Positions 40,619 through 50,180 are shown, counted from the stretch's first letter. The stretch: 64,000 bases of DNA from [Anoxybacillus] calidus (GCF_013760845.1 NZ_JACDUU010000005.1:230624-294623), one strand, 5' to 3'. Notes: generated from the sequence alone by a model not told the origin. Numbers and translations are program-made.

Positions 40619-41992
40619 ATGCGAAACTTATTAGAAAAACAATTAAAAAAGCGGGAGTATGAACAAATTACCGCTTCTCTCTTAAGCGAAAATATTGATG
40701 AGTTCCGCCAGTTGTTTTTAGATTTGCATCCATATGACCAAGCCAAATTTTATGTTGAACAAGAACAAGACATTCGTTTGCGTATGTATCATTACCTGTC
40801 TCCTAAAGAAATGGCCTCCATTTTTGAGCAATTAAAGATTGAAGATGAGAAATATAAAATTTACTTACAGGAAATGGATCCTACTTTTGCAGCGCAAATG
40901 CTTTCCTACATGTATACCGATGATGCGGTCGATATTTTAAATGAACTCGATAAAAGTGATGTCGCTAATTATTTAACGATTATGGGCGATGAGGCGGCAA
41001 AAGAAATTAAAGATTTGCTTCATTATAAGGAATATACTGCCGGAAGCATTATGACAACGGAGTATATCGCCATTCATGCCAATGAAACGGTTCAATCAGC
41101 GATGCAAATTTTAAAACGAGAAGCGCTGCATGCCGAGACGATTTATTATCTTTATGTTATCGATGAAGATAAGCGGCTTGTCGGTGTTCTGTCTTTGAGA
41201 GATTTACTCGTTTCCAATGACGATACAATGATTTGTGATATTATGAACGAACGAGTTGTTTTTGTGCTTGTTGATGATGATCAAGAAGAAGTAGCCCACA
41301 AAATGAGCGATTATGACCTTTTAGCGATTCCTGTTGTGGACTCCTCAAAACATTTGCTAGGGATTATTACGGTTGATGATATTGTTGATGTCATCGAAGA
41401 AGAAGCATCAGATGATTATTCAAAATTAGCAGGTGTAACAAATATGGATTCTATAGACAAGAATCCGTTTAGCGCAGCGAAAAAAAGATTGCCATGGCTT
41501 GTTATTTTATTGTTTTTAGGAATGATGACAGCAAGTCTTATTGGACGATTTGAGAAAACGATTGAGAAGGTGTCGATTCTTGCGGTATTTATTCCGCTTA
41601 TTGCCGGAATGTCAGGAAATACGGGAACACAAGCGTTAGCGGTTGCGGTGAGAAGTCTTGCGATGGGGGATTTTGAACAAGAGGGGAAATGGAAGCTGAT
41701 TGTTAGAGAAGCAGGAACAGGATTGATTACTGGAACAACTTGCGGTGCATTGATTACTCTAATTGTTTACTTATGGAAACATGATCTTTTTTTAGGACTG
41801 CTTGTCGGTTTTTCGCTATTAGCTACATTAACGGTGGCAACGGTTGCCGGGGCTCTTGTTCCGCTGATTATGTATAGGCTGAAAGTTGACCCGGCTGTGG
41901 CGTCAGGGCCATTTATTACAACGATTAATGATATTATCAGCATTTTAATTTATTTTGGGTTAGCGACAATATTTATGAACTATCTACTTTAA
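40619..41992 (+). CDS. mgtE: magnesium transporter MgtE
   Basis: A 457-residue dimeric Mg2+ channel. N-terminal helical superhelix domain (about 1-130), two CBS domains (about 135-260) that sense Mg2+, a plug helix, then five membrane helices from about 288 with PLIAGMSGNTGTQALAV and the C-terminal DPAVASGPFITTINDIISI motif that form the pore. The RBS GAGGAGG is strong. No M-box riboswitch is visible upstream. yjbQ follows after 11 bases. Confidence 0.95.
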   Translation: MRNLLEKQLKKREYEQITASLLSENIDEFRQLFLDLHPYDQAKFYVEQEQDIRLRMYHYLSPKEMASIFEQLKIEDEKYKIYLQEMDPTFAAQMLSYMYTDDAVDILNELDKSDVANYLTIMGDEAAKEIKDLLHYKEYTAGSIMTTEYIAIHANETVQSAMQILKREALHAETIYYLYVIDEDKRLVGVLSLRDLLVSNDDTMICDIMNERVVFVLVDDDQEEVAHKMSDYDLLAIPVVDSSKHLLGIITVDDIVDVIEEEASDDYSKLAGVTNMDSIDKNPFSAAKKRLPWLVILLFLGMMTASLIGRFEKTIEKVSILAVFIPLIAGMSGNTGTQALAVAVRSLAMGDFEQEGKWKLIVREAGTGLITGTTCGALITLIVYLWKHDLFLGLLVGFSLLATLTVATVAGALVPLIMYRLKVDPAVASGPFITTINDIISILIYFGLATIFMNYLL

Positions 41993-42003
41993 GGGGGCTG
42001 GAA

Positions 42004-43860
42004 ATGGAAGAGCATGGGTCCATTACATCTTTGGTTATTGTCATCGTTGTTGCGTTTTTAACGCCAATTTTGCTACATCGATTCAGGTTGCACATCATTC
42101 CTGTTGTTGTCGCGGAAATTATTGTTGGATTAATGATAGGAAAAACAGGCTTTAATATTGTTAAGCCTGATGCATGGATTGAGATTTTGTCTACTCTCGG
42201 TTTCATTTTTCTCATGTTTTTAAGCGGACTTGAAATTGATTTTTCCTCTTTCGCTGGAAATAAAAAGAAAGAGAAACTCGCAAACGGAAAATATGCCCCG
42301 AATCCGTTTCTTATTGCCGCACTTATTTTTCTTGGTATTTTTGTCATTTCACTTGGACTTTCTTATTTGTTTGTGGTACTAGGCTATATCGATAATGCTT
42401 TTTTAATGACGTTGATTATTTCAACGATTTCACTGGGTGTTGTTGTACCGACATTAAAAGATGCGCAAATGATGAAAACGAACGTCGGACAAATTATTTT
42501 GCTTGTTGCTGTTATTTCTGATTTAGTAACGATGATTTTATTAGCTGTGTTCGTTTCTATTTATGATACGGGACACGGCAATACATGGCTGTTGCTCGGA
42601 TTGTTTGTTGTCGGTGTTTTATTTTATTTCCTTGGTAAATATTTCCGTAATCTTTCGTTTATGGAGACGATGGCAAAAGGAACGATACAGATTGGAACAA
42701 GAGCGGTATTTGCGCTTATTATTGTTCTTGTTGCTCTGTCAGAAACATTAGGTGCAGAGAACATTTTAGGTGCTTTTTTAGCGGGAGTGCTTGTTTCGAT
42801 GCTTTCTCCAAATCAAGAGTTAGTTCATAAGCTCGATTCATTCGGCTATGGTTTTTTAATTCCCATTTTCTTTGTGATGGTTGGGGTCAACCTTGATTTG
42901 GGTTCATTGTTCGCAGAACCAAAAATTTTATTGCTTATCCCATTATTGTTTATCGCGTTAGTGATTTCAAAAATGGTTCCTGTTTATATGATGAGATTTT
43001 GGTATGATAAAAAAACGGCGCTTGCTTCCGGTTTTTTGTTAGTATCGACCCTTTCGCTTGTCATCGCAGCTGCGACGATTGCTGAGCGTATGAACATGAT
43101 TGGTGAAGAAATGAAAGGAGCGCTCATTTTAGTAGCTGTATTGACGAGTATTATTTCGCCGATTTTATTTAAAAAGCTATATCCAAAATTATCAGAAGAC
43201 GAACATAAGCTGAAAGTGCATTTTATTGGTGCTAACCAATTCACATTACCTGTAACGCGAGAATTGGATGAAAAGCTATATGGCGTGACATTGTATCATA
43301 CAAAGCAGGAAAAAATTGAACTACCAATCGCTCAACCTGTATTTCCAATCGTTGAAGTAAATGACTATGCTCTTGAAACATTAAGCAGTGAGCAAGTATT
43401 TACAGCGGATATTCTTATTGCCTCTACAGGCACTGAACAGTTAAATGCGGAAATCGCCATATTTGCGAAAGAACAAGGTGTCGAGAGAGTCATTGCCCTT
43501 GTCGGAACATCGGAGCTTGATGAGAAACTGAGAGCGATGAATATTGAGGTTATTTCCATATTATTTTCAACAAAAGCATTATTAAAAGCGTTGATCGAAT
43601 CGCCAAGTGTTGTTAATATTCTCACGAATCAAGAATCTGCTTTGTACCAAATCGAAATGAACAATTTACAATATGATGGTGTCATGCTGCGACACTTTCC
43701 GTTTACCGGCGATTGTATTATTGTTCGGATTTTTAGAGGCAAAGATTCGATCGTTCCACATGGAGATACGGAACTGCATATCGGTGATCGTCTTGTTGTT
43801 ACCGGTTCAAAAGAATATGTCGATGAACTGCGAAGAGTGTTAGAATTTTGCATGACTTAA
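42004..43860 (+). CDS. yjbQ: CPA2 family cation/proton antiporter (YjbQ)
   Basis: A 618-residue protein with about 12 membrane helices of the KefB/CPA2 type (about 1-385), including GAFLAGVLVSMLSPNQ. A cytosolic nucleotide-binding-like segment (about 397-530) and a TrkA-C-type domain near the end (HGDTELHIGDRLVVTGS) follow. K+ or Na+/H+ exchange is expected. It is probably co-transcribed with mgtE. The RBS AAGGGGGCTGG is close to the ATG. Confidence 0.88.
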   Translation: MEEHGSITSLVIVIVVAFLTPILLHRFRLHIIPVVVAEIIVGLMIGKTGFNIVKPDAWIEILSTLGFIFLMFLSGLEIDFSSFAGNKKKEKLANGKYAPNPFLIAALIFLGIFVISLGLSYLFVVLGYIDNAFLMTLIISTISLGVVVPTLKDAQMMKTNVGQIILLVAVISDLVTMILLAVFVSIYDTGHGNTWLLLGLFVVGVLFYFLGKYFRNLSFMETMAKGTIQIGTRAVFALIIVLVALSETLGAENILGAFLAGVLVSMLSPNQELVHKLDSFGYGFLIPIFFVMVGVNLDLGSLFAEPKILLLIPLLFIALVISKMVPVYMMRFWYDKKTALASGFLLVSTLSLVIAAATIAERMNMIGEEMKGALILVAVLTSIISPILFKKLYPKLSEDEHKLKVHFIGANQFTLPVTRELDEKLYGVTLYHTKQEKIELPIAQPVFPIVEVNDYALETLSSEQVFTADILIASTGTEQLNAEIAIFAKEQGVERVIALVGTSELDEKLRAMNIEVISILFSTKALLKALIESPSVVNILTNQESALYQIEMNNLQYDGVMLRHFPFTGDCIIVRIFRGKDSIVPHGDTELHIGDRLVVTGSKEYVDELRRVLEFCMT

Positions 43861-43862
43861 AA

Positions 43863-43974
43863 GGGACTGCCCAGAAGTATCTAACCTTACGTGCAATCCA
43901 CCATATATCGTGTTTTTATCCAGTGGTTATAGGATAGTTGCAGTGGCTGATACTTTTCCTTGAGGGGCAGTTTC
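43863..43974. repeat. family A palindromic repeat, copy 7 (between yjbQ and fabI)
   Basis: Degenerate arms GGGACTGCCC/GGGGCAGTTTC, inner AGTATCTAACC and GGCTGATACTT, and the core CCACCATATATCG in the same orientation as copy 3. The right arm contributes TTGAGG, which may serve as the fabI -35 box. Confidence 0.75.
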
Positions 43975-43988
43975 TTTTTTGTTATAAT
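43960..43988 (+). promoter_or_regulatory. sigma-A-type promoter of fabI
   Basis: TTGAGG (43960-43965) and a perfect TATAAT (43983-43988) are 17 bp apart. The FapR site starts four bases downstream. Confidence 0.7.
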
Positions 43989-43991
43989 GAA

Positions 43992-44010
43992 ATTAATACT
44001 TGGTACTAAT
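43992..44010 (+). promoter_or_regulatory. FapR operator upstream of fabI
   Basis: ATTAATACTTGGTACTAAT is palindromic around its centre and fits the FapR consensus. It covers the expected transcription start. One base differs from the inverted fabH site. Confidence 0.88.
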
Positions 44011-44055
44011 AACAAATAATAAAATAGAGTTCAATATATTTAGGAGGATGACAAA

Positions 44056-44832
44056 ATGAATTTATCCTTAAAAGGCCGTACATATGTTGTCATGGGAGTA
44101 GCCAATAAACGAAGCATCGCTTGGGGAATTGCTCGTTCATTGCATGCGGCGGGTGCTAGACTCATTTTTACATACGCAGGCGAACGCTTAGAAGCAAGTG
44201 TCCGTGAATTAGTGGCAACGCTTGAAGATGAAACTGCGCTTGTACTTCCTTGTGATGTGACAAACGATGAGGAAATTACGAAATGTTTTGCTGAGATTAA
44301 AGAAAAAGTTGGTGTCATTCACGGCGTGGCTCACTGCATTGCGTTTGCAAATAAGGAAGATTTAAGCGGCGAATATATGAACGTAAGTCGTGACGGCTTT
44401 TTGTTAGCGCATAATATTAGCTCTTATTCATTAACGGCTGTGGCAAGAGCGGCAAAAGATTTGATGACAGAAGGCGGCAGCATTGTAACGATGACATATC
44501 TTGGCGGCGAGCGTGTCGTGCAAAACTATAACATTATGGGTGTTGCCAAAGCTTCGCTTGAAGCGAGTGTGAAATATTTAGCCAATGACTTAGGAAAATA
44601 CGGAATTCGCGTCAATGCCATTTCCGCTGGTCCAATTCGTACATTATCAGCAAAAGGTGTCAGTGACTTTAACTCCATTTTAAAGGAAATTGAAGAACGT
44701 GCTCCATTGCGCCGTACGACAACGCAGGAAGAAGTAGGCGACACGGCATTATTCTTGTTCAGCGACTTATCTCGCGGTATTACAGGTGAAAATATTCATG
44801 TCGACTCTGGTTACCACATTTTAGCCCGGTAA
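44056..44832 (+). CDS. fabI: enoyl-ACP reductase (NADH) FabI
   Basis: A 258-residue short-chain dehydrogenase-fold enzyme that completes each fatty-acid elongation cycle. The cofactor loop is GVANKRSIAWGIARSL, and the catalytic pair Y158-x6-K165 lies in YNIMGVAKASLE. The C-terminal GITGENIHVDSGYHI is typical. ATG has TAGGAGG upstream. It shares FapR control with fabH-fabF 31 kb away. Confidence 0.96.
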   Translation: MNLSLKGRTYVVMGVANKRSIAWGIARSLHAAGARLIFTYAGERLEASVRELVATLEDETALVLPCDVTNDEEITKCFAEIKEKVGVIHGVAHCIAFANKEDLSGEYMNVSRDGFLLAHNISSYSLTAVARAAKDLMTEGGSIVTMTYLGGERVVQNYNIMGVAKASLEASVKYLANDLGKYGIRVNAISAGPIRTLSAKGVSDFNSILKEIEERAPLRRTTTQEEVGDTALFLFSDLSRGITGENIHVDSGYHILAR

Positions 44833-44838
44833 AAAGAA

Positions 44839-44950
44839 AAGCGGAGGCGGCTTGCTTATCCCCGAAACGCGCTGGAGGACCCGCGAGGAGGCTGTTGCCG
44901 CCACAGCGGGGCCGAAGCGTCGCGAGGGGATAGCCGCCGAAGCTAGACAA
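44839..44950. repeat. family B repeat, locus 2, unit 1 (variant core)
   Basis: The usual ends AGCGGAGGCGG and CCGCCGAAGCTAGACAA enclose a GC-rich core unlike the other units: TATCCCC pairs with GGGGATA, then CGCGCTGGAGGACCCGCGAGG and a CCCGC..GCGGGG type hairpin. It begins seven bases after the fabI stop. Confidence 0.75.
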
Positions 44951-44957
44951 AAAGAAA

Positions 44958-45074
44958 AGCGGAGACGCCCTGCTTAGCCGCGATGGGCAAATGTTCTTCC
45001 GGAGCAAGAAGTCGCTTTTTGACTTCGCTCCGGAAGGTTATTTGTCCCCGAGCGGCTGGGCGCCGAAGCTAGAC
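44958..45074. repeat. family B repeat, locus 2, unit 2 (standard core)
   Basis: Begins AGCGGAGACGCCC, ends GGGCGCCGAAGCTAGACAA. The core is CAAATGTTCTTCCGGAGC, a tip hairpin GAAGTCG-CTTTTTG-(C)GACTTC-type, then GCTCCGGAAGGTTATTTG. Seven bases (AAAGAAA-type) separate it from unit 1. Confidence 0.8.
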
Positions 45075-45081
45075 AAAAAGA

Positions 45082-45097
45082 AAAGCGGAGGCGACTC
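45082..45097. repeat. family B repeat, locus 2, truncated third unit
   Basis: AAAGCGGAGGCGACTC begins a third unit right after AGACAAAAAG, but no core or right end follows. Confidence 0.6.
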
Positions 45098-45140
45098 ACT
45101 ACAATCTGAACCGTTTAGTTTATCAATTGAAATAAAAAAG

Positions 45141-45179
45141 AAAAAGCTGTCAACGGGGTTTAACCGTTACAGCTTTTTT
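45141..45179 (+). terminator. terminator upstream of cotO
   Basis: AAAAAGCTGT/ACAGCTTTTTT with an inner AACGG/CCGTT pair. The symmetric A and T runs allow activity in either direction. It probably ends fabI readthrough through the family B units. Confidence 0.75.
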
Positions 45180-45262
45180 CTTTTTGTTGGCGAACATTTT
45201 ATTCGCAATTCTGAAAGAAAGAAGCATATATATTTTATATAAAAAAGTAAGGAGGGCGTGTA

Positions 45263-45706
45263 ATGAAAACACATCAAGCTGTTCCTAATTCTCCACTCCT
45301 ATATATTGTTCAACCCAAACTAAAGCAGACAGTAACCTATATGCAAGAAACATTTATAGCACACACCGAAAAAGTGAAAAAGCAGACTGAAGAGTCTCAG
45401 ACTATAAAAGAAACAGAGGGACATTTAAGAAAAGCGTTTGAAACAAAGGGTTTTCAAGAAATGACACTTGGTGAAAAGTTGAATTTTTTAGCTAACCTTC
45501 CTGCTCATCTTTCGAAGATCAAGTGTAATTTGATCATCGACAATAAAAATTATGAAGGGTATATAATCGAATATAAAGATAAACAAGTAATATTTCAAAC
45601 TGCAAAAGATAACGAAAGAGTAACGATTTCAACGGAAAAAATTGCTTCTCTCACGCTAATTGGTATAGGAGAGGAACAAACGCTTGTCAATAAAGAGGAA
45701 AAGTAG
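45263..45706 (+). CDS. cotO: spore coat protein CotO-like
   Basis: A 147-residue protein with the N-terminal motif SPLLYIVQPKLKQTV and a charged coiled middle, in the cotO position beside fabI. CotO is a morphogenetic protein of the outer coat in B. subtilis. The C-terminal ~50 residues (IKCNLIIDNKNYEGYIIEYK to ERVTISTEKIASLTL) look like a small beta-barrel domain. ATG has AAGGAGGG upstream. The cotZ/Y/X genes that adjoin it in B. subtilis are not here. Confidence 0.78.
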   Translation: MKTHQAVPNSPLLYIVQPKLKQTVTYMQETFIAHTEKVKKQTEESQTIKETEGHLRKAFETKGFQEMTLGEKLNFLANLPAHLSKIKCNLIIDNKNYEGYIIEYKDKQVIFQTAKDNERVTISTEKIASLTLIGIGEEQTLVNKEEK

Positions 45707-45735
45707 AGTTTTTTCAATGATCAAGTCTTAAAAAA

Positions 45736-45765
45736 GGAGCGTCTCATTCCGTATGAGACACTCCC
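45736..45765. terminator. terminator between cotO and the glycosyltransferase gene
   Basis: GGAGCGTCTCAT and ATGAGACACTCC pair with one mismatch around TCCGT, with an A run before and a T run after. The end of the minus-strand gene lies inside it. Confidence 0.7.
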
Positions 45766-46919
45766 GCTTTTCTTTTTTGAACGATGTTGTATGCTTTCGT
45801 ATAAATGGCTTCTAACCGTGCTGCTACATGTGTGAATTGAAAATGTTCCTCTACATAGTTTCGTCCGTTTTTCGCCATTTGCGCAGCTTTTTCTCGATGA
45901 GAAAGCATAAAATGAATTGCTTTCGAGAATGATTGAATATTTTGATAGTCGTCAATGACAAACCCATTTTTCATATGATGAATCACTTCAGCGTTCCCAC
46001 CACGATTGGTTGTAATAATCGGGACCCCTGCAGCCATCGCTTCATAGTGTACTCTCGCTAGCGGTTCATGCCATTGAGAACTGCAAACGAACACATCACT
46101 CATTAATAAAATATGTGGAATTTTTTTAGAGGGGATGTAGTTTGTAAAGATAATTTTCTCTCCATATGGTTTGGCTAAATGATGCAATCGTTCAACATAA
46201 TCATTCCATCCGTTATCACTAAACCATCGCCCGCCAACAATGACTAAAACAGCATCAGGGTGGCAGGAAAGAACCTCACTCATACATTGAATGAGTATAT
46301 GAGGTCCTTTTGTTTTACTTAATCGGCCAATAAACAAAATCACTTTTTTATTTGCAACATTCCATTCTTTTCGCATGGATTCACGAATCTTTTGCCCTGT
46401 TTCTGTCCATACCGGAACATATTGCTCAAGGTCAATACCAGAATAGACGACTTCAATCTTGTCAGAAGGCAGTTCATATCGTCCAGTAATCGTATGCTTA
46501 ATGTACTCACTGACAGTCGTAATGATGGTGCTTTGCTGTATTGCTTGTTCGGCTAACTCTTTAGTGATTTTTAAAGGAGAAAACATGTCATTATGAACAC
46601 TTAACACAAAAGCGCTTGTCGGTGAAGCCTCTTTATATTTAACGAGATTTGCTGGACGGTTGAAGACATGAATGACGTCAAATGTGTGTTTAGTTAATTC
46701 AGTAGCGACATTTTCTTCGTACGTTTCTTTTGGAAAGCGAATGTATTCAATGTTGTTTCTTTTTTCTTTTAATGGTAAGGAACAATCTGTTATAGAGAAT
46801 ATTATAAGTTGATGTTTTTGGCTAATGAATGGGGCAACTCCATCAATCATGAGCTGAATCGCTCCACCTTTCACAGCAGGAGAAGGGAGTTTTTCTGTAC
46901 ATATAAAAGCGATTTTCAT
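45744..46919 (-). CDS. GT4-type glycosyltransferase
   Basis: A 391-residue retaining glycosyltransferase of the GT-B fold. The C-terminal half has VILFIGRLSKTKGPHILIQ and the E-x7-E type motif in ARVHYEAMAAGVPIITTNRG. An N-terminal GGAIQLMIDGVAPFI resembles spore-coat-polysaccharide or teichuronic-type transferases. The sugar donor is unknown; UDP-glucuronate or its epimer from the two neighbours is a fair guess. It overlaps the epimerase gene by four bases. With cotO next door, a role in the spore surface glycan is inferred. Confidence 0.85.
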   Translation of the reverse strand: MKIAFICTEKLPSPAVKGGAIQLMIDGVAPFISQKHQLIIFSITDCSLPLKEKRNNIEYIRFPKETYEENVATELTKHTFDVIHVFNRPANLVKYKEASPTSAFVLSVHNDMFSPLKITKELAEQAIQQSTIITTVSEYIKHTITGRYELPSDKIEVVYSGIDLEQYVPVWTETGQKIRESMRKEWNVANKKVILFIGRLSKTKGPHILIQCMSEVLSCHPDAVLVIVGGRWFSDNGWNDYVERLHHLAKPYGEKIIFTNYIPSKKIPHILLMSDVFVCSSQWHEPLARVHYEAMAAGVPIITTNRGGNAEVIHHMKNGFVIDDYQNIQSFSKAIHFMLSHREKAAQMAKNGRNYVEEHFQFTHVAARLEAIYTKAYNIVQKRKAGVSHTE

Positions 46920-47872
46920 GATATTTCATCCTTATAAATGAAGCGTATATAGTCAATTTCCCTTTGCAATCCTTCTTTTAATGTGATGGTTGGAGCATAG
47001 TTTAAATAACGCTCTGCAGTAGAGATATCAGCCCATGTATGCTTAGGTTCTCCGATGACGGTTTTGGTATAATGTCTCTTCGCTTTTTTTCCTGTCAGTA
47101 CCTCTAATAAATCAATAATGTCATTAATTGATGCTCGTTCTTTTCCACCGATATTGATGGTTTTTCCAATCGTATTTGTATTCCCTAAGACAGCTGCCGT
47201 TCCGCTTACACAATCAGAAATGTACGTAAAATCCCGTGTTTGCGTTCCATCTCCGAAAATGGTAATTGGTTGATTCGTTAGTATTTGTTTGATGAAACGG
47301 TGAAAGGCCATATCGGGTCTTTGGCGAGGGCCATAAACGGTAAAGTAGCGCAAAATAACGATAGGAATTTCAAAACTTGTTTTGTATACTTTGCATAAAT
47401 GTTCGGCTGTTAATTTTGTAATCCCATATGGTGATAATGGTGTTGGCTCCATTCCTTCTGATACTTTTCCTATTTTTTCTCCATAAACAGAAGATGTTGA
47501 AGCAAAAATAAACTGTTTCAGCGGAAGGTTTTTACAAGCTTCTAACAACAATTGAGTTGAAGAAATGTTATGGTCAACGTATGTTCGAAAGTCTCTTCCC
47601 CAACTTGTACGAACACCTGGCATTCCTGCCAAATGGTAAACAACATCTATATCTTTTAAAAGTTCATGAAGGTCAATGGAGAGAAGATTTTCTGAAATGA
47701 ACGTGAACCTTGGATGAAGAATGAGTTTTTCTAAATTACATTTTTTGATATTAGATGGGGTAGGACCAATGAAATAATCGATACCAATGATCGTATTATT
47801 TTCATCTTCCAATAACTTTTCACATAAATGAGAGCCAATAAAGCCAGCAGCGCCAGTAACGAGAATGTTCAT
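46916..47872 (-). CDS. NAD-dependent nucleotide-sugar epimerase
   Basis: A 318-residue extended short-chain dehydrogenase. Rossmann motif VTGAAGFIGSHLCEKL, STSSVYGEK and the catalytic YGITK (Y-x3-K). AGMPGVRTSWGRDF is typical of UDP-glucose/UDP-glucuronate 4-epimerase-like members. Its genetic coupling with ugd (four-base overlap) favours UDP-glucuronate as substrate. It could instead act on UDP-glucose. Confidence 0.85.
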   Translation of the reverse strand: MNILVTGAAGFIGSHLCEKLLEDENNTIIGIDYFIGPTPSNIKKCNLEKLILHPRFTFISENLLSIDLHELLKDIDVVYHLAGMPGVRTSWGRDFRTYVDHNISSTQLLLEACKNLPLKQFIFASTSSVYGEKIGKVSEGMEPTPLSPYGITKLTAEHLCKVYKTSFEIPIVILRYFTVYGPRQRPDMAFHRFIKQILTNQPITIFGDGTQTRDFTYISDCVSGTAAVLGNTNTIGKTINIGGKERASINDIIDLLEVLTGKKAKRHYTKTVIGEPKHTWADISTAERYLNYAPTITLKEGLQREIDYIRFIYKDEIS

Positions 47873-49158
47873 CCCCGACCAACTCCTACATAATGTAATC
47901 CATACTGTTCTATCTTGTTGCGATCAAGGCAATTGCGTGTATCGAAAATAATCGTCCCTTTCATAAGTTGCCTTACTTCCGACCAATCTAACTCTTTAAA
48001 TTCATTCCAATCGGTTGCAATAATAACACAATCAGCGTCATGAATAGTAGAAGTGATTGAGTCCTTTTGGATGACATTTGCAGGAAGAGGATTCTCTAAC
48101 TTCGCTTGTGGATCATAAGTATGAATTTCGCAGTCTAATTGGCTCAAGCATTGAATGAGTCGTTTAGCCGGTGAGTAGCGTGTATCATCGGTGTTCGGTT
48201 TAAAGGCAATTCCTAAAACAGCGATTTTAAGATGAGTAAAATGAGGGAAAAGCATTTTTAATTTTTCCATATAAATATCAATTTGTGTCTCATTCACTGT
48301 TTGTACTGCTTGTAAAATATAAGGTTGAATGTTTTTCGAAAGAGCAGTTCGTTCAAGTGATTTTACATCTTTTGGGAAACAAGAACCTCCATATCCTAAG
48401 CCGGCTTGTAAAAAATGCGGACCGATTCGCGGATCTAGTCCGATCCCTTTTGCAACATCGTTTACATCTACTTGAAATGCTTCGCAAATGCGAGAAATTT
48501 CATTTATAAATGAAATCTTTGTAGCTAAAAAGGCGTTTGAAGCATATTTAATCATCTCTGCTCCATTTAAGCTAGTAATCACGTAAGGAGCGTCGATTCC
48601 GGTATATATTTTTTGTATAACTGCTAATGACTGATGATCGCCAGACCGAAGACCTACAACAATTTTGTCAGCATGGAACATATCATGAATGGCAGAGCCT
48701 TCTCTTAAAAACTCCGGGTTTGAGACGATGTTGAAAAGTTCCGGACAGACACCTTTTTTAATCAACTGTTTATACATCCATTCATTCGTTCCAGGAGGCA
48801 CAGTGCTTTTAGTAATAATGGTTTTATACGAGTTAATGCGGTTTGATAGCTCATCAATCACTGAATCAATATATGATAAATCGGTACTTCCGTCTTCTAA
48901 AGAAGGGGTACCAACACAAATGAAAACGACGGAAGCTCTCTTTATATAATCATCGAGGCAATCAGTAAAGGTGAGATGATTATAATTTTTATCAATTAAT
49001 TCTTTTAGGCCTGGCTCATAGATAGGAACTTTACCGTTATTTAGCATTTCTATTTTTTGTTTGTCTTTGTCGACACAGTTTACTTCATGGCCAAGTTCAG
49101 CAAGAACGGCAGCGGTTGTTAAGCCTACGTATCCGGCGCCTATTACACATATATTCAC
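47869..49158 (-). CDS. ugd: UDP-glucose 6-dehydrogenase
   Basis: A 429-residue enzyme oxidising UDP-glucose to UDP-glucuronate with two NAD+. N-terminal NAD motif GAGYVGLTTAAVLAELG, and the catalytic Cys in GYGGSCFPKDVKSLE near 260. AVLGIAFKPNTDDTRYSPA is the C-terminal domain signature. It is the first gene of a three-gene minus-strand operon, diverging from galU, which makes its substrate. B. subtilis homologues are TuaD, YwqF and YtcA. Confidence 0.92.
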   Translation of the reverse strand: MNICVIGAGYVGLTTAAVLAELGHEVNCVDKDKQKIEMLNNGKVPIYEPGLKELIDKNYNHLTFTDCLDDYIKRASVVFICVGTPSLEDGSTDLSYIDSVIDELSNRINSYKTIITKSTVPPGTNEWMYKQLIKKGVCPELFNIVSNPEFLREGSAIHDMFHADKIVVGLRSGDHQSLAVIQKIYTGIDAPYVITSLNGAEMIKYASNAFLATKISFINEISRICEAFQVDVNDVAKGIGLDPRIGPHFLQAGLGYGGSCFPKDVKSLERTALSKNIQPYILQAVQTVNETQIDIYMEKLKMLFPHFTHLKIAVLGIAFKPNTDDTRYSPAKRLIQCLSQLDCEIHTYDPQAKLENPLPANVIQKDSITSTIHDADCVIIATDWNEFKELDWSEVRQLMKGTIIFDTRNCLDRNKIEQYGLHYVGVGRG

Positions 49159-49342
49159 AAATAGTACACTCCCCTCAATAAAAAGTATGTGGCTCTTATA
49201 GCGTATTAATGGACAGGTCTAATATGTTACAGTTGCAGATACCCAATGTGGCGGAGTGCAGTGCCTATTTTCTTTAGACAACTTTCCTTGCTGCTATGTA
49301 ACGAATACGATAAAGATAAAGAAAATAGAGGGGGAAATGAAC

Positions 49343-50152
49343 ATGGTAAAGAGAGCGATTATTCCGGCAGCAGGATACGGTACTAGAAGTTTGCCGATTA
49401 CAAAGGTGATCCCAAAGGAAATGTTCCCCATCGGAGTGAAACCAGCTATTCAGTTTGTAGTAGAAGAGGCGATCGAATCGGGAATCGAAGAGATTTTAAT
49501 TGTCGTTTCAAGAACAAAAAATTTAATTATGGATTATTTTGATCATTCTCTTGAATTGGAAGCGTTTTTAGAAAAGAAAAACAAAACACATTTATTGAGG
49601 AAAGATTTTGTTCCTAACATACAGCTTTATTACACACGTCAACCATATGCGAAGGGGCTCGGTGACGCTGTGCGTTTAGGAAAGTCGTTTGTTGGGAACG
49701 AACCATTTGCGGTTCTTTTGCCTGACGACATTATATTAGGAGGAAAGAAGCCCGCGATAAAGCAGTTAATAGAAGAGCATGAGATTCATGGTTATAGTGT
49801 AATTGGACTTAATAAAGTTGATGCGGAACATTTGCATAAATATGGCGTTATAGCAGGGAAAGAGCTTGGTAATCAGATTTATAATGTTATGGATATTATC
49901 GAAAAACCGAAAGAAAATCCACCATCCAACTTAGCTGTCATTGGAAGATATGTGTTTACTCCTTCCATATTCTCATATTTGGAATTATTAAATCCGCAAG
50001 AAGGAGAAGAGGTTCAGCTGACAAATGCAATAAAAGAATTACTAGCCAAAGAAGCATGCTATGGTAAAATTCCCGATGGAAAAAGGTTTGATATAGGTTC
50101 TCCACATGATTATATTTCTCTAGTAAATATGATTTATCAGAAGGGCATATAG
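49343..50152 (+). CDS. galU: UTP-glucose-1-phosphate uridylyltransferase
   Basis: A 269-residue nucleotidyltransferase that makes UDP-glucose. IPAAGYGTRSLPITKVIPKE is the nucleotide loop, with LPDDIILG and EKPKENPPS further on. ATG 49343 is eight bases after GAGGGGG; the ATG at 49337 is too close. It may be an extra copy beside gtaB, dedicated to this cluster. It diverges from ugd, which uses its product. Confidence 0.9.
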   Translation: MVKRAIIPAAGYGTRSLPITKVIPKEMFPIGVKPAIQFVVEEAIESGIEEILIVVSRTKNLIMDYFDHSLELEAFLEKKNKTHLLRKDFVPNIQLYYTRQPYAKGLGDAVRLGKSFVGNEPFAVLLPDDIILGGKKPAIKQLIEEHEIHGYSVIGLNKVDAEHLHKYGVIAGKELGNQIYNVMDIIEKPKENPPSNLAVIGRYVFTPSIFSYLELLNPQEGEEVQLTNAIKELLAKEACYGKIPDGKRFDIGSPHDYISLVNMIYQKGI

Positions 50153-50180
50153 AAGTAGAGAAGCTTGTTCCAAAAGTTCA

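Noticed and set aside
44991..45242. Open frame across the family B repeat and terminator before cotO
   Set aside because: It consists of repeat and terminator sequence translated by chance; no RBS.
45744..50152. Teichuronic acid (tua) operon
   Set aside because: Only ugd and one glycosyltransferase are of that kind; polymerase, flippase and the other tua genes are absent, and the neighbours are coat genes.
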